Shown here: one piece after another, positions 1-7,729 of the stretch | Numbering within the stretch: position 1 is the stretch's first letter | How the letters are laid out: each line of letters begins with the position of its first letter | Assembly (NCBI RefSeq): GCF_902859855.1 | Contig: NZ_CADIKH010000033.1 | Span: 17,221-81,220 of the forward strand | Origin: Paraburkholderia humisilvae | Lineage (GTDB): Bacteria > Pseudomonadota > Gammaproteobacteria > Burkholderiales > Burkholderiaceae | Direction: 5' to 3' | Length of the DNA: 64,000 nucleotides | Translations under genes and position numbers: made by a program | Notes under the pieces: model-generated | Seen by the model: only the letters and a program-made list of their open reading frames with translations | Told to the model about the DNA's origin: nothing | Database searches by the model: none

Positions 1-638
1 TTCAGCTTCAGGATTTTTGAGAGCAGCGATTTACTGATATCGAGGCTGGCTGCCAGTGAGTCCTGATCGGGGAAAACGCCTTCGTCGAGCACTTTCTTCC
101 AGCCAACTGCATCGTCAAACACACTCTGTGCGGTCCGGTCCTTGTTGATGCGGTTTGCTATCAGGTAGAGGTCACGATCGCTTAATACGGGGAGAACCTC
201 AGCCTCGATGAATTCCTCACCAAGGCTTTTTTTCGCGCGAAAGCGATATTCGCCGTCAACGATCACGTACTTGCCGGGAAAGCGTGCGTTCTCGGTTACT
301 TTGATCGTTTCGTACTGCCCGTCGCGTTTGAGTTTCACTGCCAGCCCGTCAATTGCCTCCGGGCTATAGAAAGTCCGCGGATTGAAAGGATTTGAAACGA
401 GCTCGCTCAACGGCAGCGTCAACCGCGGCTTGACCGCGGACGAGTTGCCGCGCCCGCCGTAAGTAGCAACGGCCGGGCTTGTGCTGGCGCCTGCGTCGGT
501 CGAGGAAGCGGCGTTAGGTTGAATACCCTGTGCATCCAGACGGCCATCAACATCCCCTCGTTCCATGGCGAGACCTCTGCGCAGGGATTTGGCCAGTCGA
601 CCACGGTTGGTGTTTTGACTTTGGGGTTTATCGTTCAT
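1..638 (-). CDS. parB: ParB-like centromere-binding protein, N-terminal part (runs off left edge)
   Basis: Reading leftward from an ATG at 638, about 212 codons are visible. After a basic, polar N-terminus comes a ParB/Srx-type domain: LSELVSNPFNPR, then YSPEAIDGLAVKLKRDGQ, KYVIVDGEYRFRAKK and IANRINKDRTAQSVFD, ending in an HTH-like stretch SLAASLDISKSLLSK. The GEYR element matches the GERR box of the CTP-binding ParB N-domain. The gene starts 6 bp after the parA stop, so the two are co-transcribed. It would bind the parS-like palindromes upstream of parA and work with ParA in segregation. The C-terminal dimerization domain lies outside the window. Confidence 0.9.
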   Translation of the reverse strand, partial: MNDKPQSQNTNRGRLAKSLRRGLAMERGDVDGRLDAQGIQPNAASSTDAGASTSPAVATYGGRGNSSAVKPRLTLPLSELVSNPFNPRTFYSPEAIDGLAVKLKRDGQYETIKVTENARFPGKYVIVDGEYRFRAKKSLGEEFIEAEVLPVLSDRDLYLIANRINKDRTAQSVFDDAVGWKKVLDEGVFPDQDSLAASLDISKSLLSKILKL

Positions 639-644
639 TTAAAA

Positions 645-1316
645 TTACTCCGCTAAACCGATAATTTGCAACATTTCCATCGCCACGTTCATGATCTCCT
701 CGCGCGCAGGCTTATTACTCCGCTGCCCCTTGATAGCAGTGAATACGGTCGTGCCAGTACCGACCGAACTCTTATAAACCTCTCGCAACGAGATCGTGCT
801 TTTCAATATTGGATAGGGATTGTCTTCGCCCATCGCTTCACGGATTTCCGCATAGGCCACGGTCTTCGTATTTACGCGATTAAACACGATGCCGCATCGT
901 TTTGGATCTGGTCCGATGACGCGGCGCACAAGACGCAGCATACCCTCCGTACTCCACGCATCGGCTGGCGAAGCGTCCATCGGGACAAGTACGAAGTCGG
1001 CGACTTGAACAACGTTCTCTGTATTCGGGTTATCGACGCTAGGAGGGCAATCGACTAGCACCAGGTCGTAGTCCCGTGCCATCGTAGTAATTTGTCGACC
1101 AAGGCCCTTCCCCGCCCCGGCCAACCCAGCCACCAAGAACGGTAGCGGCTCTTCACCCACGCCTGACGAACGAACCGAGGTGTTCTGTGAGTCAGTGTCA
1201 ATAACAAGAACTTTTAACTCTGGGTCGTCGTAGGTGTAAGCACCGGCCAGATTCAGAGCGATCGTCGTCTTACCCGCCCCGCCCTTCTGATTAGCAACCG
1301 CGAATATTTTTCCCAC
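645..1316 (-). CDS. parA: ParA-type partition ATPase
   Basis: A 223-residue ParA/MinD-superfamily protein. The deviant Walker A box KGGAGKTT is at residues 11-18 and carries the signature lysine. Switch regions follow: VLVIDTDSQNTSV near residue 37 and DLVLVDCPPSVD near residue 85. It lacks the N-terminal HTH of type Ia ParA proteins and is short, like type Ib or chromosomal ParA. It drives plasmid segregation on nucleoid DNA with ParB, whose gene follows by 6 bp. The parS-like sites lie 120-510 bp upstream. A non-autoregulatory ParA would leave ParB or another factor to control the operon, which is inference. Confidence 0.95.
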   Translation of the reverse strand: MGKIFAVANQKGGAGKTTIALNLAGAYTYDDPELKVLVIDTDSQNTSVRSSGVGEEPLPFLVAGLAGAGKGLGRQITTMARDYDLVLVDCPPSVDNPNTENVVQVADFVLVPMDASPADAWSTEGMLRLVRRVIGPDPKRCGIVFNRVNTKTVAYAEIREAMGEDNPYPILKSTISLREVYKSSVGTGTTVFTAIKGQRSNKPAREEIMNVAMEMLQIIGLAE

Positions 1317-1436
1317 TCATATCTCCCTCGAGAATTCACAAGCACAATATCCTCCGATGCCTGAAAAATCAAGAACACACGTGGCAGATGTTGAACCTTC
1401 TTTGACGGAACGAAGCCAGACAATATGCATGCCACA

Positions 1437-1452
1437 GTTTCAGCGCTGAAAC
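1437..1452. repeat. parS-like palindrome, copy 1
   Basis: Perfect 16-bp palindrome GTTTCAGCGCTGAAAC, 120 bp upstream of the parA start. Its GTTT...AAAC form and length resemble known ParB sites of multi-replicon Burkholderia, which is family knowledge. No binding is shown here. Confidence 0.75.
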
Positions 1453-1593
1453 CGACTTCCGATCTCACCACACACCAACCACAAGCCCCACTCGCCGCGG
1501 TCCGACCGAGCCCAACCGGGTCCGGTGACTCGCTCCCAGAAGCCGCAACGGCGAATGATGCGACACGACACCGCTACTTTTCCGCACCCCATG

Positions 1594-1619
1594 GGCCAGT
1601 TTCAGCGCTGAAACTGGCC
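1594..1619. repeat. parS-like palindrome, copy 2 (extended to 26 bp)
   Basis: The same 16-bp core GTTTCAGCGCTGAAAC at 1599-1614, here extended by GGCCA/TGGCC flanks to a perfect 26-bp palindrome. It lies 162 bp from copy 1. It is the most symmetric of the three copies, so it is the best candidate for the primary ParB nucleation site. Confidence 0.75.
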
Positions 1620-1807
1620 GCGATGCCCTATGACCATCGCGGGTCCTGAAGTGTATTCGCGGTTCGCATACCGAGCGGCGGGGGGCGTACCTCCAATACA
1701 TCGGCGACGACATCGGTTATAAAAGATGGTCGAATCTCTGCTTTTCAGGAAACTTGAGTCGACATAACGTAACACGTGTGCGTCGTCAAAGACTGAGGCG
1801 CGTTGAA

Positions 1808-1823
1808 GTTTCAGCGCTGAAAC
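1808..1823. repeat. parS-like palindrome, copy 3
   Basis: Third exact copy of GTTTCAGCGCTGAAAC, 209 bp from copy 2, with one extra symmetric base pair on each side. The three copies occupy non-coding DNA between rep and parA. Confidence 0.75.
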
Positions 1824-1938
1824 TGGCGTGGTGCGCGAAAATCGCTCTCGGTGCGCCGCGTAGCGGTACGTTCGGAATAAAGTCAAATAAGCGCCTTCTG
1901 GTGTTCTCTCGTAGTCGTGAAATCGACTCATCCGTCGA

Positions 1939-2059
1939 TGGCCAATTATTGGCCAGACTTGCCCAATAAGCGGCCATTCTTGTCGAGACGTATATTGCTT
2001 GGGCGTCAGATTGAGCAGCTATTGACAGCAGCTGGCCAGTTATCGGCCATTAATGGTCA
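1939..2059. repeat. Cluster of 17-bp TGGCCA-type repeats
   Basis: TGGCCAATTATTGGCCA at 1939-1955 and TGGCCAGTTATCGGCCA at 2033-2049 differ at two positions and are near-palindromic. A weaker copy, TGCCCAATAAGCGGCCA, sits at 1960-1976, 21 bp (two helical turns) from the first. A further imperfect palindrome covers 2044-2059. The cluster lies between the 3' end of rep and the parS-like sites. Operators, incompatibility sites or secondary iterons are all possible. Confidence 0.55.
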
Positions 2060-2164
2060 AGTGTCACGCGCGAAGCGCTGTGTGCGAGCGGGGGAGGGAA
2101 GGGGCAGGAGGGAGACTCCGAGACCGATGGAGCTCTCGATCCACTCGGGGTAGGTCCGGCTGTT

Positions 2165-3502
2165 TCACGCGTTGGCTTTGTGAAAATGAAAGGCGTAAAC
2201 GTCAGCGTCGCTTGCCTCGCCCCACAGACGTTTGTTCAGATATCGGATAAACGCTGTTCTAGCCAGTTTAGAATTCTTCGCGGGATCGTAGCGAAGTTGA
2301 TTGTGGGCGGCTGACTGATTGTACTCATCGAGCACCTTCGCCTGTTCGTCCAATGCCATAGAAAGGAATGCGGCTTCCGCCTGAGGATCCCGGCTACGCA
2401 TGAAACCTTCTCGAAGATGCGCATCGGTCAGCACGGGGGAAGCTTCTTTCTTCACATAGGTCCGGGCAGAGACAGCAGAGGGGCGAGCATATCCATTCTC
2501 TAGACTCGAAATGAAAAACGACGCTCGACTCTTTAACGGCTCTTTGTCTGTTGCCGCGTCGCGAAGCAGCACGTGTCGAAGGGCAGCACGGATATCGTTG
2601 GCACTGTAGTCGTTCACGATCTGTGCAGCTCGATTTGGCGTCACGCCGATCTCCAAAACCTTCTCAAGGAGAGTGACTGCTGACGGGGAGTCGTCGGGAA
2701 GATCCGGATTCACGTCAGCAGCGAGTTGGCCACTATTCTTTCGATGCACTTCGAACTGTATCTGCTCAACCACACGCCCGTTTTTGTGCTCTCTCAGGGT
2801 AACGTCGATATCCGAAAGTTCGTTCACTTCTGCGATTGCACGTTTAAGGATCTTCGACTTGAAGAACTTGTACTGGAGATAAATCGAATCCTCTTTGACG
2901 ATCCCAACGACCGCATGCCGGAAGTCTTCCCATGCCCAACGGCTCGTCGTACCCGTGCGCTCGTAGCGCTTGCACCACTCGTATAGAGGTGGGCTTCCCA
3001 TCGAGCGGAATCGCTGGGAGATGGCCAAATCGAGGCGTTGCCAGATCTCCGGGTTCAGCAAGACTCCGCGCAGCTTCGGGCTAAATGAGAATTCGTAGGC
3101 ACGCTGGTCGACAAGGTAGGTGACGTCCGCGAGCAAGGTAGACGCTGTTAGCTTTCGGTCTTCCGGATTTACCGTCGCATCCCAGATCACATGGGCCTTC
3201 ATCAGGCTGATGAGTTCGCCCATGATGTATCGGCGATTACTGGAGTCGTTGTACCCAATGATAGGCTCGAGCTGGGATAACTGAACCACCCAACTCTGAA
3301 GGTCGGGCTTGCGCTGCGCAAAGTACACGCACGCATTGAAAAGGCGACGCTGCAGGACGGACAACGGTTTTTCCGGAAAGACGAAAATAGCTTCCTTCGC
3401 CTTGCGCATCGTCACGGACGTGGCATGCTTCTCCACAGGAATAATCGCCTTGCTCGGCGTCACAGCCAGTAGCCTAGTTGACTTCGTACCGATGTCGCTC
3501 AT
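2165..3502 (-). CDS. rep: Plasmid replication initiator, Rep_3/RepB superfamily
   Basis: A 445-residue initiator reading leftward. The region from about residue 45 (SVLQRRLFNACVYFAQ) through the helical segment near residue 185 (GSPPLYEWCKRY) to KFFKSKILKRAIAEVN looks like the paired winged-helix core of RepB/Rep_3 (PF01051) initiators that bind iterons. The C-terminal part, with repeated helical segments rich in Arg and Ala, is longer than in small plasmids. I chose the ATG at 3502 (MSDIGTK), which has a GGGCGGG stretch in front. An upstream ATG at 3547 would add 15 residues. The iteron array upstream at 3799-4240 supports the role. Confidence 0.85.
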   Translation of the reverse strand: MSDIGTKSTRLLAVTPSKAIIPVEKHATSVTMRKAKEAIFVFPEKPLSVLQRRLFNACVYFAQRKPDLQSWVVQLSQLEPIIGYNDSSNRRYIMGELISLMKAHVIWDATVNPEDRKLTASTLLADVTYLVDQRAYEFSFSPKLRGVLLNPEIWQRLDLAISQRFRSMGSPPLYEWCKRYERTGTTSRWAWEDFRHAVVGIVKEDSIYLQYKFFKSKILKRAIAEVNELSDIDVTLREHKNGRVVEQIQFEVHRKNSGQLAADVNPDLPDDSPSAVTLLEKVLEIGVTPNRAAQIVNDYSANDIRAALRHVLLRDAATDKEPLKSRASFFISSLENGYARPSAVSARTYVKKEASPVLTDAHLREGFMRSRDPQAEAAFLSMALDEQAKVLDEYNQSAAHNQLRYDPAKNSKLARTAFIRYLNKRLWGEASDADVYAFHFHKANA

Positions 3503-3641
3503 TTCCCGCCCATCCCTATACCGAGTAGCGCCCTGAATGGGCCGCAACGCACTTCGCCAAACGCCAAACTCGAGTCGCTTGCGACACGCCCGAGACGATG
3601 TTTCTTGTCGAACATCGTTGTGGCTAGATGGAACTCATCAC

Positions 3642-3654
3642 TTCCTGACTGGAA
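3642..3654. promoter_or_regulatory. 13-bp palindromic operator candidate, site 1 (rep side)
   Basis: TTCCTGACTGGAA, a member of the TTCCTGNCARGAA family described in the findings. It lies 140 bp upstream of the rep start. A TATACG element begins 6 bp after it on the plus strand, the same offset as TATACT at site 5. Confidence 0.55.
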
Positions 3655-3798
3655 GCAAAATATACGGGTGTCATGTGAGAGGGAAGAGGGAAAGAAACCC
3701 CCATTTGGGGGCTTATTCGTAGCGCAACGTTAAATCGGGCTCGTTCGCTTCGCAGCTAACGATGCGAAAGACGGCAGCGGGGAGTGCCAGGTTAGCCA

Positions 3799-4240
3799 GT
3801 AAAGGTGGTTACCTTTGTCTTCGCCGTGCGCCCGGGATACCCCCGTCCCGACTGATTGGTAACTACTTTTATGGTTGTCCTCTCGCGTTCTGTCCGGAGC
3901 CCATACTGCCGGCGCCATCACGGTAAAAGTCGTTACCTTGTCGCTTGCGGTTGTTTCTCGGTTAGAACGCAGCAAATTCGTGTTCCGTGCCTTTGATCTC
4001 GTGGCAAATTCTCCACAACTCGCCGTTTGAAAGCGAGGCCTCGCCCGAAAAGAGCGTGACGGCTGTAGATCTGGCTGCCGCAACGCCCGCATGCTCAACA
4101 ACAGAGCAACGGTAGCCCTCAGGTAACCGCTTTTACCCGACGTCCCTTAGATCCGGGCACCGTGTCTTCGCAAAGGTTGCAACCTGACGGCTTCGAAGTG
4201 CCGTGCGTATAGTTACCTTTCCTGTATCGACGGTTACCTC
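3799..4240. other. oriV: Candidate origin of replication (oriV) with iterons
   Basis: Seventeen-base iterons near GTAAAAGTNGTTACCTT occur on the plus strand at 3799-3815 and 3923-3939. They occur inverted at 3856-3872 and 4120-4136. Partial copies with the GTTACCT core sit at 4212-4219 and 4224-4240. A DnaA box and an A+T-rich stretch (about 4280-4330) follow, and rep is next door reading away. This is the usual composition of an iteron-controlled theta origin. The 850-bp gap holds no convincing gene. Confidence 0.75.
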
Positions 4241-4368
4241 TCATCTCGCTACCGCTTGTCACACGAGGCGTCGGGCAGGCTAAACATATTAAACAAGGAC
4301 TGTAATCTTTAAAGATGTATACAAACGCATCCGATCTGCTCTAAAACCGGCAACCTATGCCCCGACGT

Positions 4369-4377
4369 TGTGGATAA
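4369..4377 (-). other. Perfect DnaA box
   Basis: TTATCCACA on the minus strand matches the DnaA consensus exactly. It touches regulatory site 2 (4378-4390). A one-mismatch box, TTCTCCACA, is at 4009-4017. Both support the neighbouring iteron region as oriV. Confidence 0.7.
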
Positions 4378-4390
4378 TTCCTGTCAAGAA
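4378..4390. promoter_or_regulatory. 13-bp palindromic operator candidate, site 2
   Basis: TTCCTGTCAAGAA, directly abutting the DnaA box and 177 bp upstream of the small membrane protein gene at 4567. Part of the nine-member intergenic family. Confidence 0.55.
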
Positions 4391-4566
4391 GTTGGTAACG
4401 ATTGTCACCGCCGCAGTGCTTCGATACCATGATGGCTCACACTGAAACGAGAAGATTCCAGTTTCAAATGACCAGCTGGGGAACCAGCCCAACCGGCAAA
4501 CCGGCTTACCGACCCGCGGGGCAACTCACCCCCGGGAGAGCTGCTCTGCATCACCCAGGAGCAGAT

Positions 4567-4770
4567 ATGAAAACGTTGCTTGAATGGGCCGTTGGCCTGT
4601 TCGTGCTGTATTGCTTCATCGCTGGCTTTTTTGACCTAGGCGAGACGCCACAGCAGAAGCGTGTGCGGGAACAGGAAGAGTGGCAGGCTGCAGAGGACGA
4701 TCGGCGAAACATCGATGCTGATGCCGTGTACTACGGTCAGCAAAACGAGCATGATCATCGCCATACGTAG
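4567..4770 (+). CDS. Small single-pass membrane protein, unknown
   Basis: A 67-residue protein starting MKTLLEWAVGLFVLYCFIAG: one N-terminal membrane helix (residues 1-21) and a charged cytoplasmic tail rich in Glu, Asp, Arg and His. I chose the ATG at 4567 because AGGAG lies just upstream. A longer frame opens at 4402, but its first 55 residues are low in coding character and overlap a GC-rich leader. An intrinsic terminator follows 7 bp after the stop. No function is recognised. Confidence 0.6.
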   Translation: MKTLLEWAVGLFVLYCFIAGFFDLGETPQQKRVREQEEWQAAEDDRRNIDADAVYYGQQNEHDHRHT

Positions 4771-4776
4771 GGAAGG

Positions 4777-4800
4777 GGGGAAGCGTGCTTCCCCTTTTTT
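4777..4800 (+). terminator. Intrinsic terminator
   Basis: Hairpin GGGGAAGCGTGCTTCCCC (4777-4794) followed by six T residues, just after the small membrane protein gene. Confidence 0.85.
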
Positions 4801-4894
4801 ATTTGGTTCAGTTTTCCGCCTTCTGTTGGAAAGAGCCCCGGCTTGGGCCTCGTTTCACGCTGGATGGTACGTGAAAGTCCAGAAAAAATGAGGG

Positions 4895-5473
4895 ATGGAA
4901 AATTTTCCCATCCACTCTCCACTTGAAAGCTTGCCTCGTCGCCGGTTCCTGCAGAGTACCGCACTGCTTGCCGCTGCCGCATGGGCTCCGGAGATCCTGG
5001 CTCAACAGAGTGGCGACTATTGGTCGCGGCCGCGGGCGCTCTGGCTGAAGAGAAAGGAAACCGGGGAGGAGCTTCGAACCGTGTACTGGAGTGACGGGAA
5101 GCTTGTTGTTGATGCTTATGTGCGGTGCTGTACGTTGTTGAGAGATGTTCGGGCGGGCGCAGTGGTACAGATGAACCCGACGCTTCTGGACATTCTGTGC
5201 GGAGTATACGGGTGGTTTGCGCAGGCCGGGATGGAGAGACCGATCATTGTCACGTCCGGATATAGGACAAGTGCCACGAACAACCTTACCGAAGGGTCGG
5301 CACGGAACTCAATGCATATGGTCGGTCGAGCTGCCGACATACAGGTCCCTGACGTCCCTACTGACTATCTGGCCAAGCTTGGTATGTATTTACGGGGAGG
5401 TGGCGTGGGATATTACGCCACCAAGCATTTCGTGCACGTTGACAGTGGCCGGCTCCGCACATGGGCCGGCTAG
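4895..5473 (+). CDS. DUF882/YcbK-type peptidase-like protein with Tat signal
   Basis: A 192-residue exported protein. The N-terminus PRRRFLQSTALLAAAAWAPEILAQ is a twin-arginine-type signal with a signal peptidase site after residue 36 or so. The remainder matches the DUF882 (peptidase M15-like) fold of E. coli YcbK: NPTLLDILCGVY, IIVTSGYRTSATN and the metal-site pieces SMHMVGRAADIQVP and KHFVHVDSG, giving the H..D...H.D ligand pattern. It likely acts on periplasmic peptidoglycan. Near transfer genes, such an enzyme could open the wall for a secretion channel, though it is far from the trb cluster. It ends 11 bp from the stop of the convergent exonuclease gene. Confidence 0.85.
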   Translation: MENFPIHSPLESLPRRRFLQSTALLAAAAWAPEILAQQSGDYWSRPRALWLKRKETGEELRTVYWSDGKLVVDAYVRCCTLLRDVRAGAVVQMNPTLLDILCGVYGWFAQAGMERPIIVTSGYRTSATNNLTEGSARNSMHMVGRAADIQVPDVPTDYLAKLGMYLRGGGVGYYATKHFVHVDSGRLRTWAG

Positions 5474-5484
5474 TCCCCTGCTGC

Positions 5485-6387
5485 TCAGTCGCCAAGAATT
5501 TGATGGTTAGACTTGTATTCACGCCAGCGATCGATCTCAAGTACGTACTCACCTGCGTAGCCCGGCCACGAATTGTACTCGCGCGCATGCTTCAGCCGAG
5601 TCAACGCATCCTCGAACTTCTGTGCCCCGTTCTCGAGCAAAGAATCACCGGCTGTGTACGTCATGACGCTATAGGGCGCTTCCTTTTCGACGGGCACAAA
5701 AATGAACGGGCGCTCTTCGCCGGTGAAGTACTGCACTCCAGTCTGATACATGAACGCCGACATATCGTAGTGGTAGTTCTGAACGGCAGAGCTGAACGAG
5801 CGAGGGAGAACGTCCAGCGTCGACTTCAGATCGAAGATGAACTCTGGATGCAAGCAGTCGACCTTGACTCGACACTTGACCCCTGTGACTCTCTCAACAA
5901 AGTAGATCGCTTTCTCTGGCTCACCCTCGTCGAACCACTCACCGAGTGCGCGTCCTCGGAATCGATGCGAGCGGACAGCATTCCGCATGGCCAGCAGCGC
6001 GTCGTACTTGTCCTGGCCAATGACGAAGTGATGAGGATGTTCGGAGACAAACTTTTTGCATTCTCGATAACGCCGATTGAATTCACCATCGAAGGGCAGG
6101 ACACGATCCTCAAAGCGCCAAGGCTCGAAGACCGCCATATGGGCCAGCCTGCCGAACTCCAGCGCAGCCGTGTCCTTTCCGGCACCCTGAACAGCCGCGA
6201 GAAAATGCTGCGGCGTTTTCAGCATCGACTTGAGTTGCGTCGACGAGACGTTCTCTGCGTCACCATGATATTCGTCGTCGGTCACAGCCTTGGTGTAACT
6301 GGCTAGATCGCGACCGACCGAGATTCTTTTCTGACCACTCCAGATGCCTTGATGGGCAGGATGCTGGACCGCCGCGTTCGCGTTCAT
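5485..6387 (-). CDS. RecE-like exonuclease (exodeoxyribonuclease VIII, PD-(D/E)XK)
   Basis: A 300-residue protein with the features of RecE/DUF3799 exonucleases. Near residue 50 is VSSTQLKSMLKTPQHFLAA, the helix that opens the fold. FGRLAHMAVFEPWRF follows, and the metal-binding core is VKVDCLHPEFIFDLKST near residue 175. There the D and the E/D-x-K elements of the PD-(D/E)XK motif are recognisable. RecE degrades one strand of double-stranded DNA for annealing by a RecT/Bet partner. No RecT-like gene is visible in this window, while an SSB is at 19445. Transcribed leftward as a single gene. Confidence 0.8.
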   Translation of the reverse strand: MNANAAVQHPAHQGIWSGQKRISVGRDLASYTKAVTDDEYHGDAENVSSTQLKSMLKTPQHFLAAVQGAGKDTAALEFGRLAHMAVFEPWRFEDRVLPFDGEFNRRYRECKKFVSEHPHHFVIGQDKYDALLAMRNAVRSHRFRGRALGEWFDEGEPEKAIYFVERVTGVKCRVKVDCLHPEFIFDLKSTLDVLPRSFSSAVQNYHYDMSAFMYQTGVQYFTGEERPFIFVPVEKEAPYSVMTYTAGDSLLENGAQKFEDALTRLKHAREYNSWPGYAGEYVLEIDRWREYKSNHQILGD

Positions 6388-6511
6388 TCGATATCGCTCC
6401 TGTTTGAATGCAGCGTACAGGCCCGCGTTGTGTTTTCAAGGGGCGGTGTGACCCTGCCATCGTGTCGCGAGAGCACTGGATATCGGAAGGCGATCACGTA
6501 TCGTCGATACC

Positions 6512-6913
6512 ATGAAACGCGTGAACTCTCTATCCAGACCCGGTGCCGCGGATCTTCAAGGATTCGTCGAGCAAACATTCAGGCAGTTCGGACAAACTCA
6601 CTTCGCTCGGCCGACCGATGTTTGTCAGGAAGTGCGGTCTATCTTCAACAACGTTGGAAATCCACCATTACGTCGTGCACAGGCACTTGCAACGCTCTTG
6701 GCTGCGACCGACAGATATCCCGATCTACTGACGTTGAAAGACGAGAAGGGCCGCGTGATGTCATCGCGGACCCATGGGTTCACAAAATTTTGCAGCGAGT
6801 TTCCGCGTCTCGAGCAAGTGGAGGTGGCGGTGCTCTTTCGAGCAGTAGGCCTTCTTCGTGATGTTCCGAATGCGCTCGAGCACACCAACAATTCATTCTT
6901 CCTGGGAATCTGA
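6512..6913 (+). CDS. Hypothetical protein
   Basis: A 133-residue soluble protein with no recognised domain. It has helical segments, for example DLQGFVEQTFRQF and RRAQALATLLAATDRY. The ATG at 6512 follows a 13-bp palindrome, GTATCGTCGATAC (6498-6510), by one base. There is no good ribosome binding site, so the start is uncertain. It ends one base before the ATG of the next gene, which suggests a two-gene unit. Confidence 0.55.
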   Translation: MKRVNSLSRPGAADLQGFVEQTFRQFGQTHFARPTDVCQEVRSIFNNVGNPPLRRAQALATLLAATDRYPDLLTLKDEKGRVMSSRTHGFTKFCSEFPRLEQVEVAVLFRAVGLLRDVPNALEHTNNSFFLGI

Positions 6914-6914
6914 T

Positions 6915-7664
6915 ATGACTGAACATGCAATTGGAACGCATAGCGGGGCCTTGTTTGGCGTACCAATCCTCTTGCCCAGGAATCGTCGGTGCCTTAGTGA
7001 GTCGATTCGCGGACAGTACCTGTTCATGTCGGAAGTAACCCGGATTCTTCGGGCTGCAACCCCTTACCGGGTTCGCGCATTGGATCGTCTGATACCCCTA
7101 ACCGGGGCGACGGTGATATCGCCGGAGACCATGAAGGATTTCGAGCGCGAGATGGTGTCGCTCGCCATGCACAACCGAACTGCAAGCATCGAACGATATG
7201 TCCATGCGATCGGGCCGGGGGAGGTCTGGCCCGAGGTCGTGATGGCAATCGGTGTGGTAGCCCGAGAGACGAACGGAAGCCAGCGATTTAGCCTCCCGGC
7301 GCCAGACGTTTGGCAATCGGTCGTACCGAAGCTGCAAGGCTACCTGGGTTTCCATATGACCGAGGTCGGTGGCGCCGTTATTGGCCAAGCCAAGTGGATT
7401 GATGCGGCAATTGACGACGCACGCGGAATGTTGATTTGTACGGGGACTCGGACGATCTCTGAAGAGAGTGAAATCGACGGAGTCACGATAACGACCGTTG
7501 ATCACGCATATCGCGTCCATCTGCACAATGGGTCTGGCGTTCGTGTGATCGACGTGCCGGCGCGGAACGGTGGGGATGTGGATGGGGAGATTGCGAGACT
7601 GGACGAAAGCATCCGCTTCTTGACGGGAAAAACGGCGATCTGGGGTCACGAAACTCGGCATTGA
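6915..7664 (+). CDS. Hypothetical protein
   Basis: A 249-residue soluble protein of unknown function. Pieces with regular helix or strand pattern are EVTRILRAATPYRVRALDRL, TMKDFEREMVSLAMHN and the C-terminal strand-rich section ITTVDHAYRVHLHNGSGVRV. I chose the ATG at 6915 (MTEHAIGTHSG) rather than the upstream one at 6858, because the latter overlaps the preceding gene by 56 bp. No signal peptide or membrane segment. Confidence 0.6.
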   Translation: MTEHAIGTHSGALFGVPILLPRNRRCLSESIRGQYLFMSEVTRILRAATPYRVRALDRLIPLTGATVISPETMKDFEREMVSLAMHNRTASIERYVHAIGPGEVWPEVVMAIGVVARETNGSQRFSLPAPDVWQSVVPKLQGYLGFHMTEVGGAVIGQAKWIDAAIDDARGMLICTGTRTISEESEIDGVTITTVDHAYRVHLHNGSGVRVIDVPARNGGDVDGEIARLDESIRFLTGKTAIWGHETRH

Positions 7665-7729
7665 AAGTCTGGGCTAGAAATGGAATCGCAATCTGTTGAA
7701 ATTACCTCCACTGACTTAAGGAGGAAGCA

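Noticed and set aside
1425..2153. Short overlapping frames on both strands in the parS region
   Set aside because: Their shared peptide VSALKLA is just the translation of the repeated palindrome; the region is non-coding.
3730..4101. A 123-codon leftward open frame in the origin region
   Set aside because: It covers the iterons, has a composition unlike its neighbours (many Arg, Ser and Thr), no ribosome binding site and no known family; the stretch is better read as oriV.
4402..4566. Upstream extension of the small membrane protein gene
   Set aside because: The extra 55 residues lack coding character and a start signal, and AGGAG is placed for the ATG at 4567.
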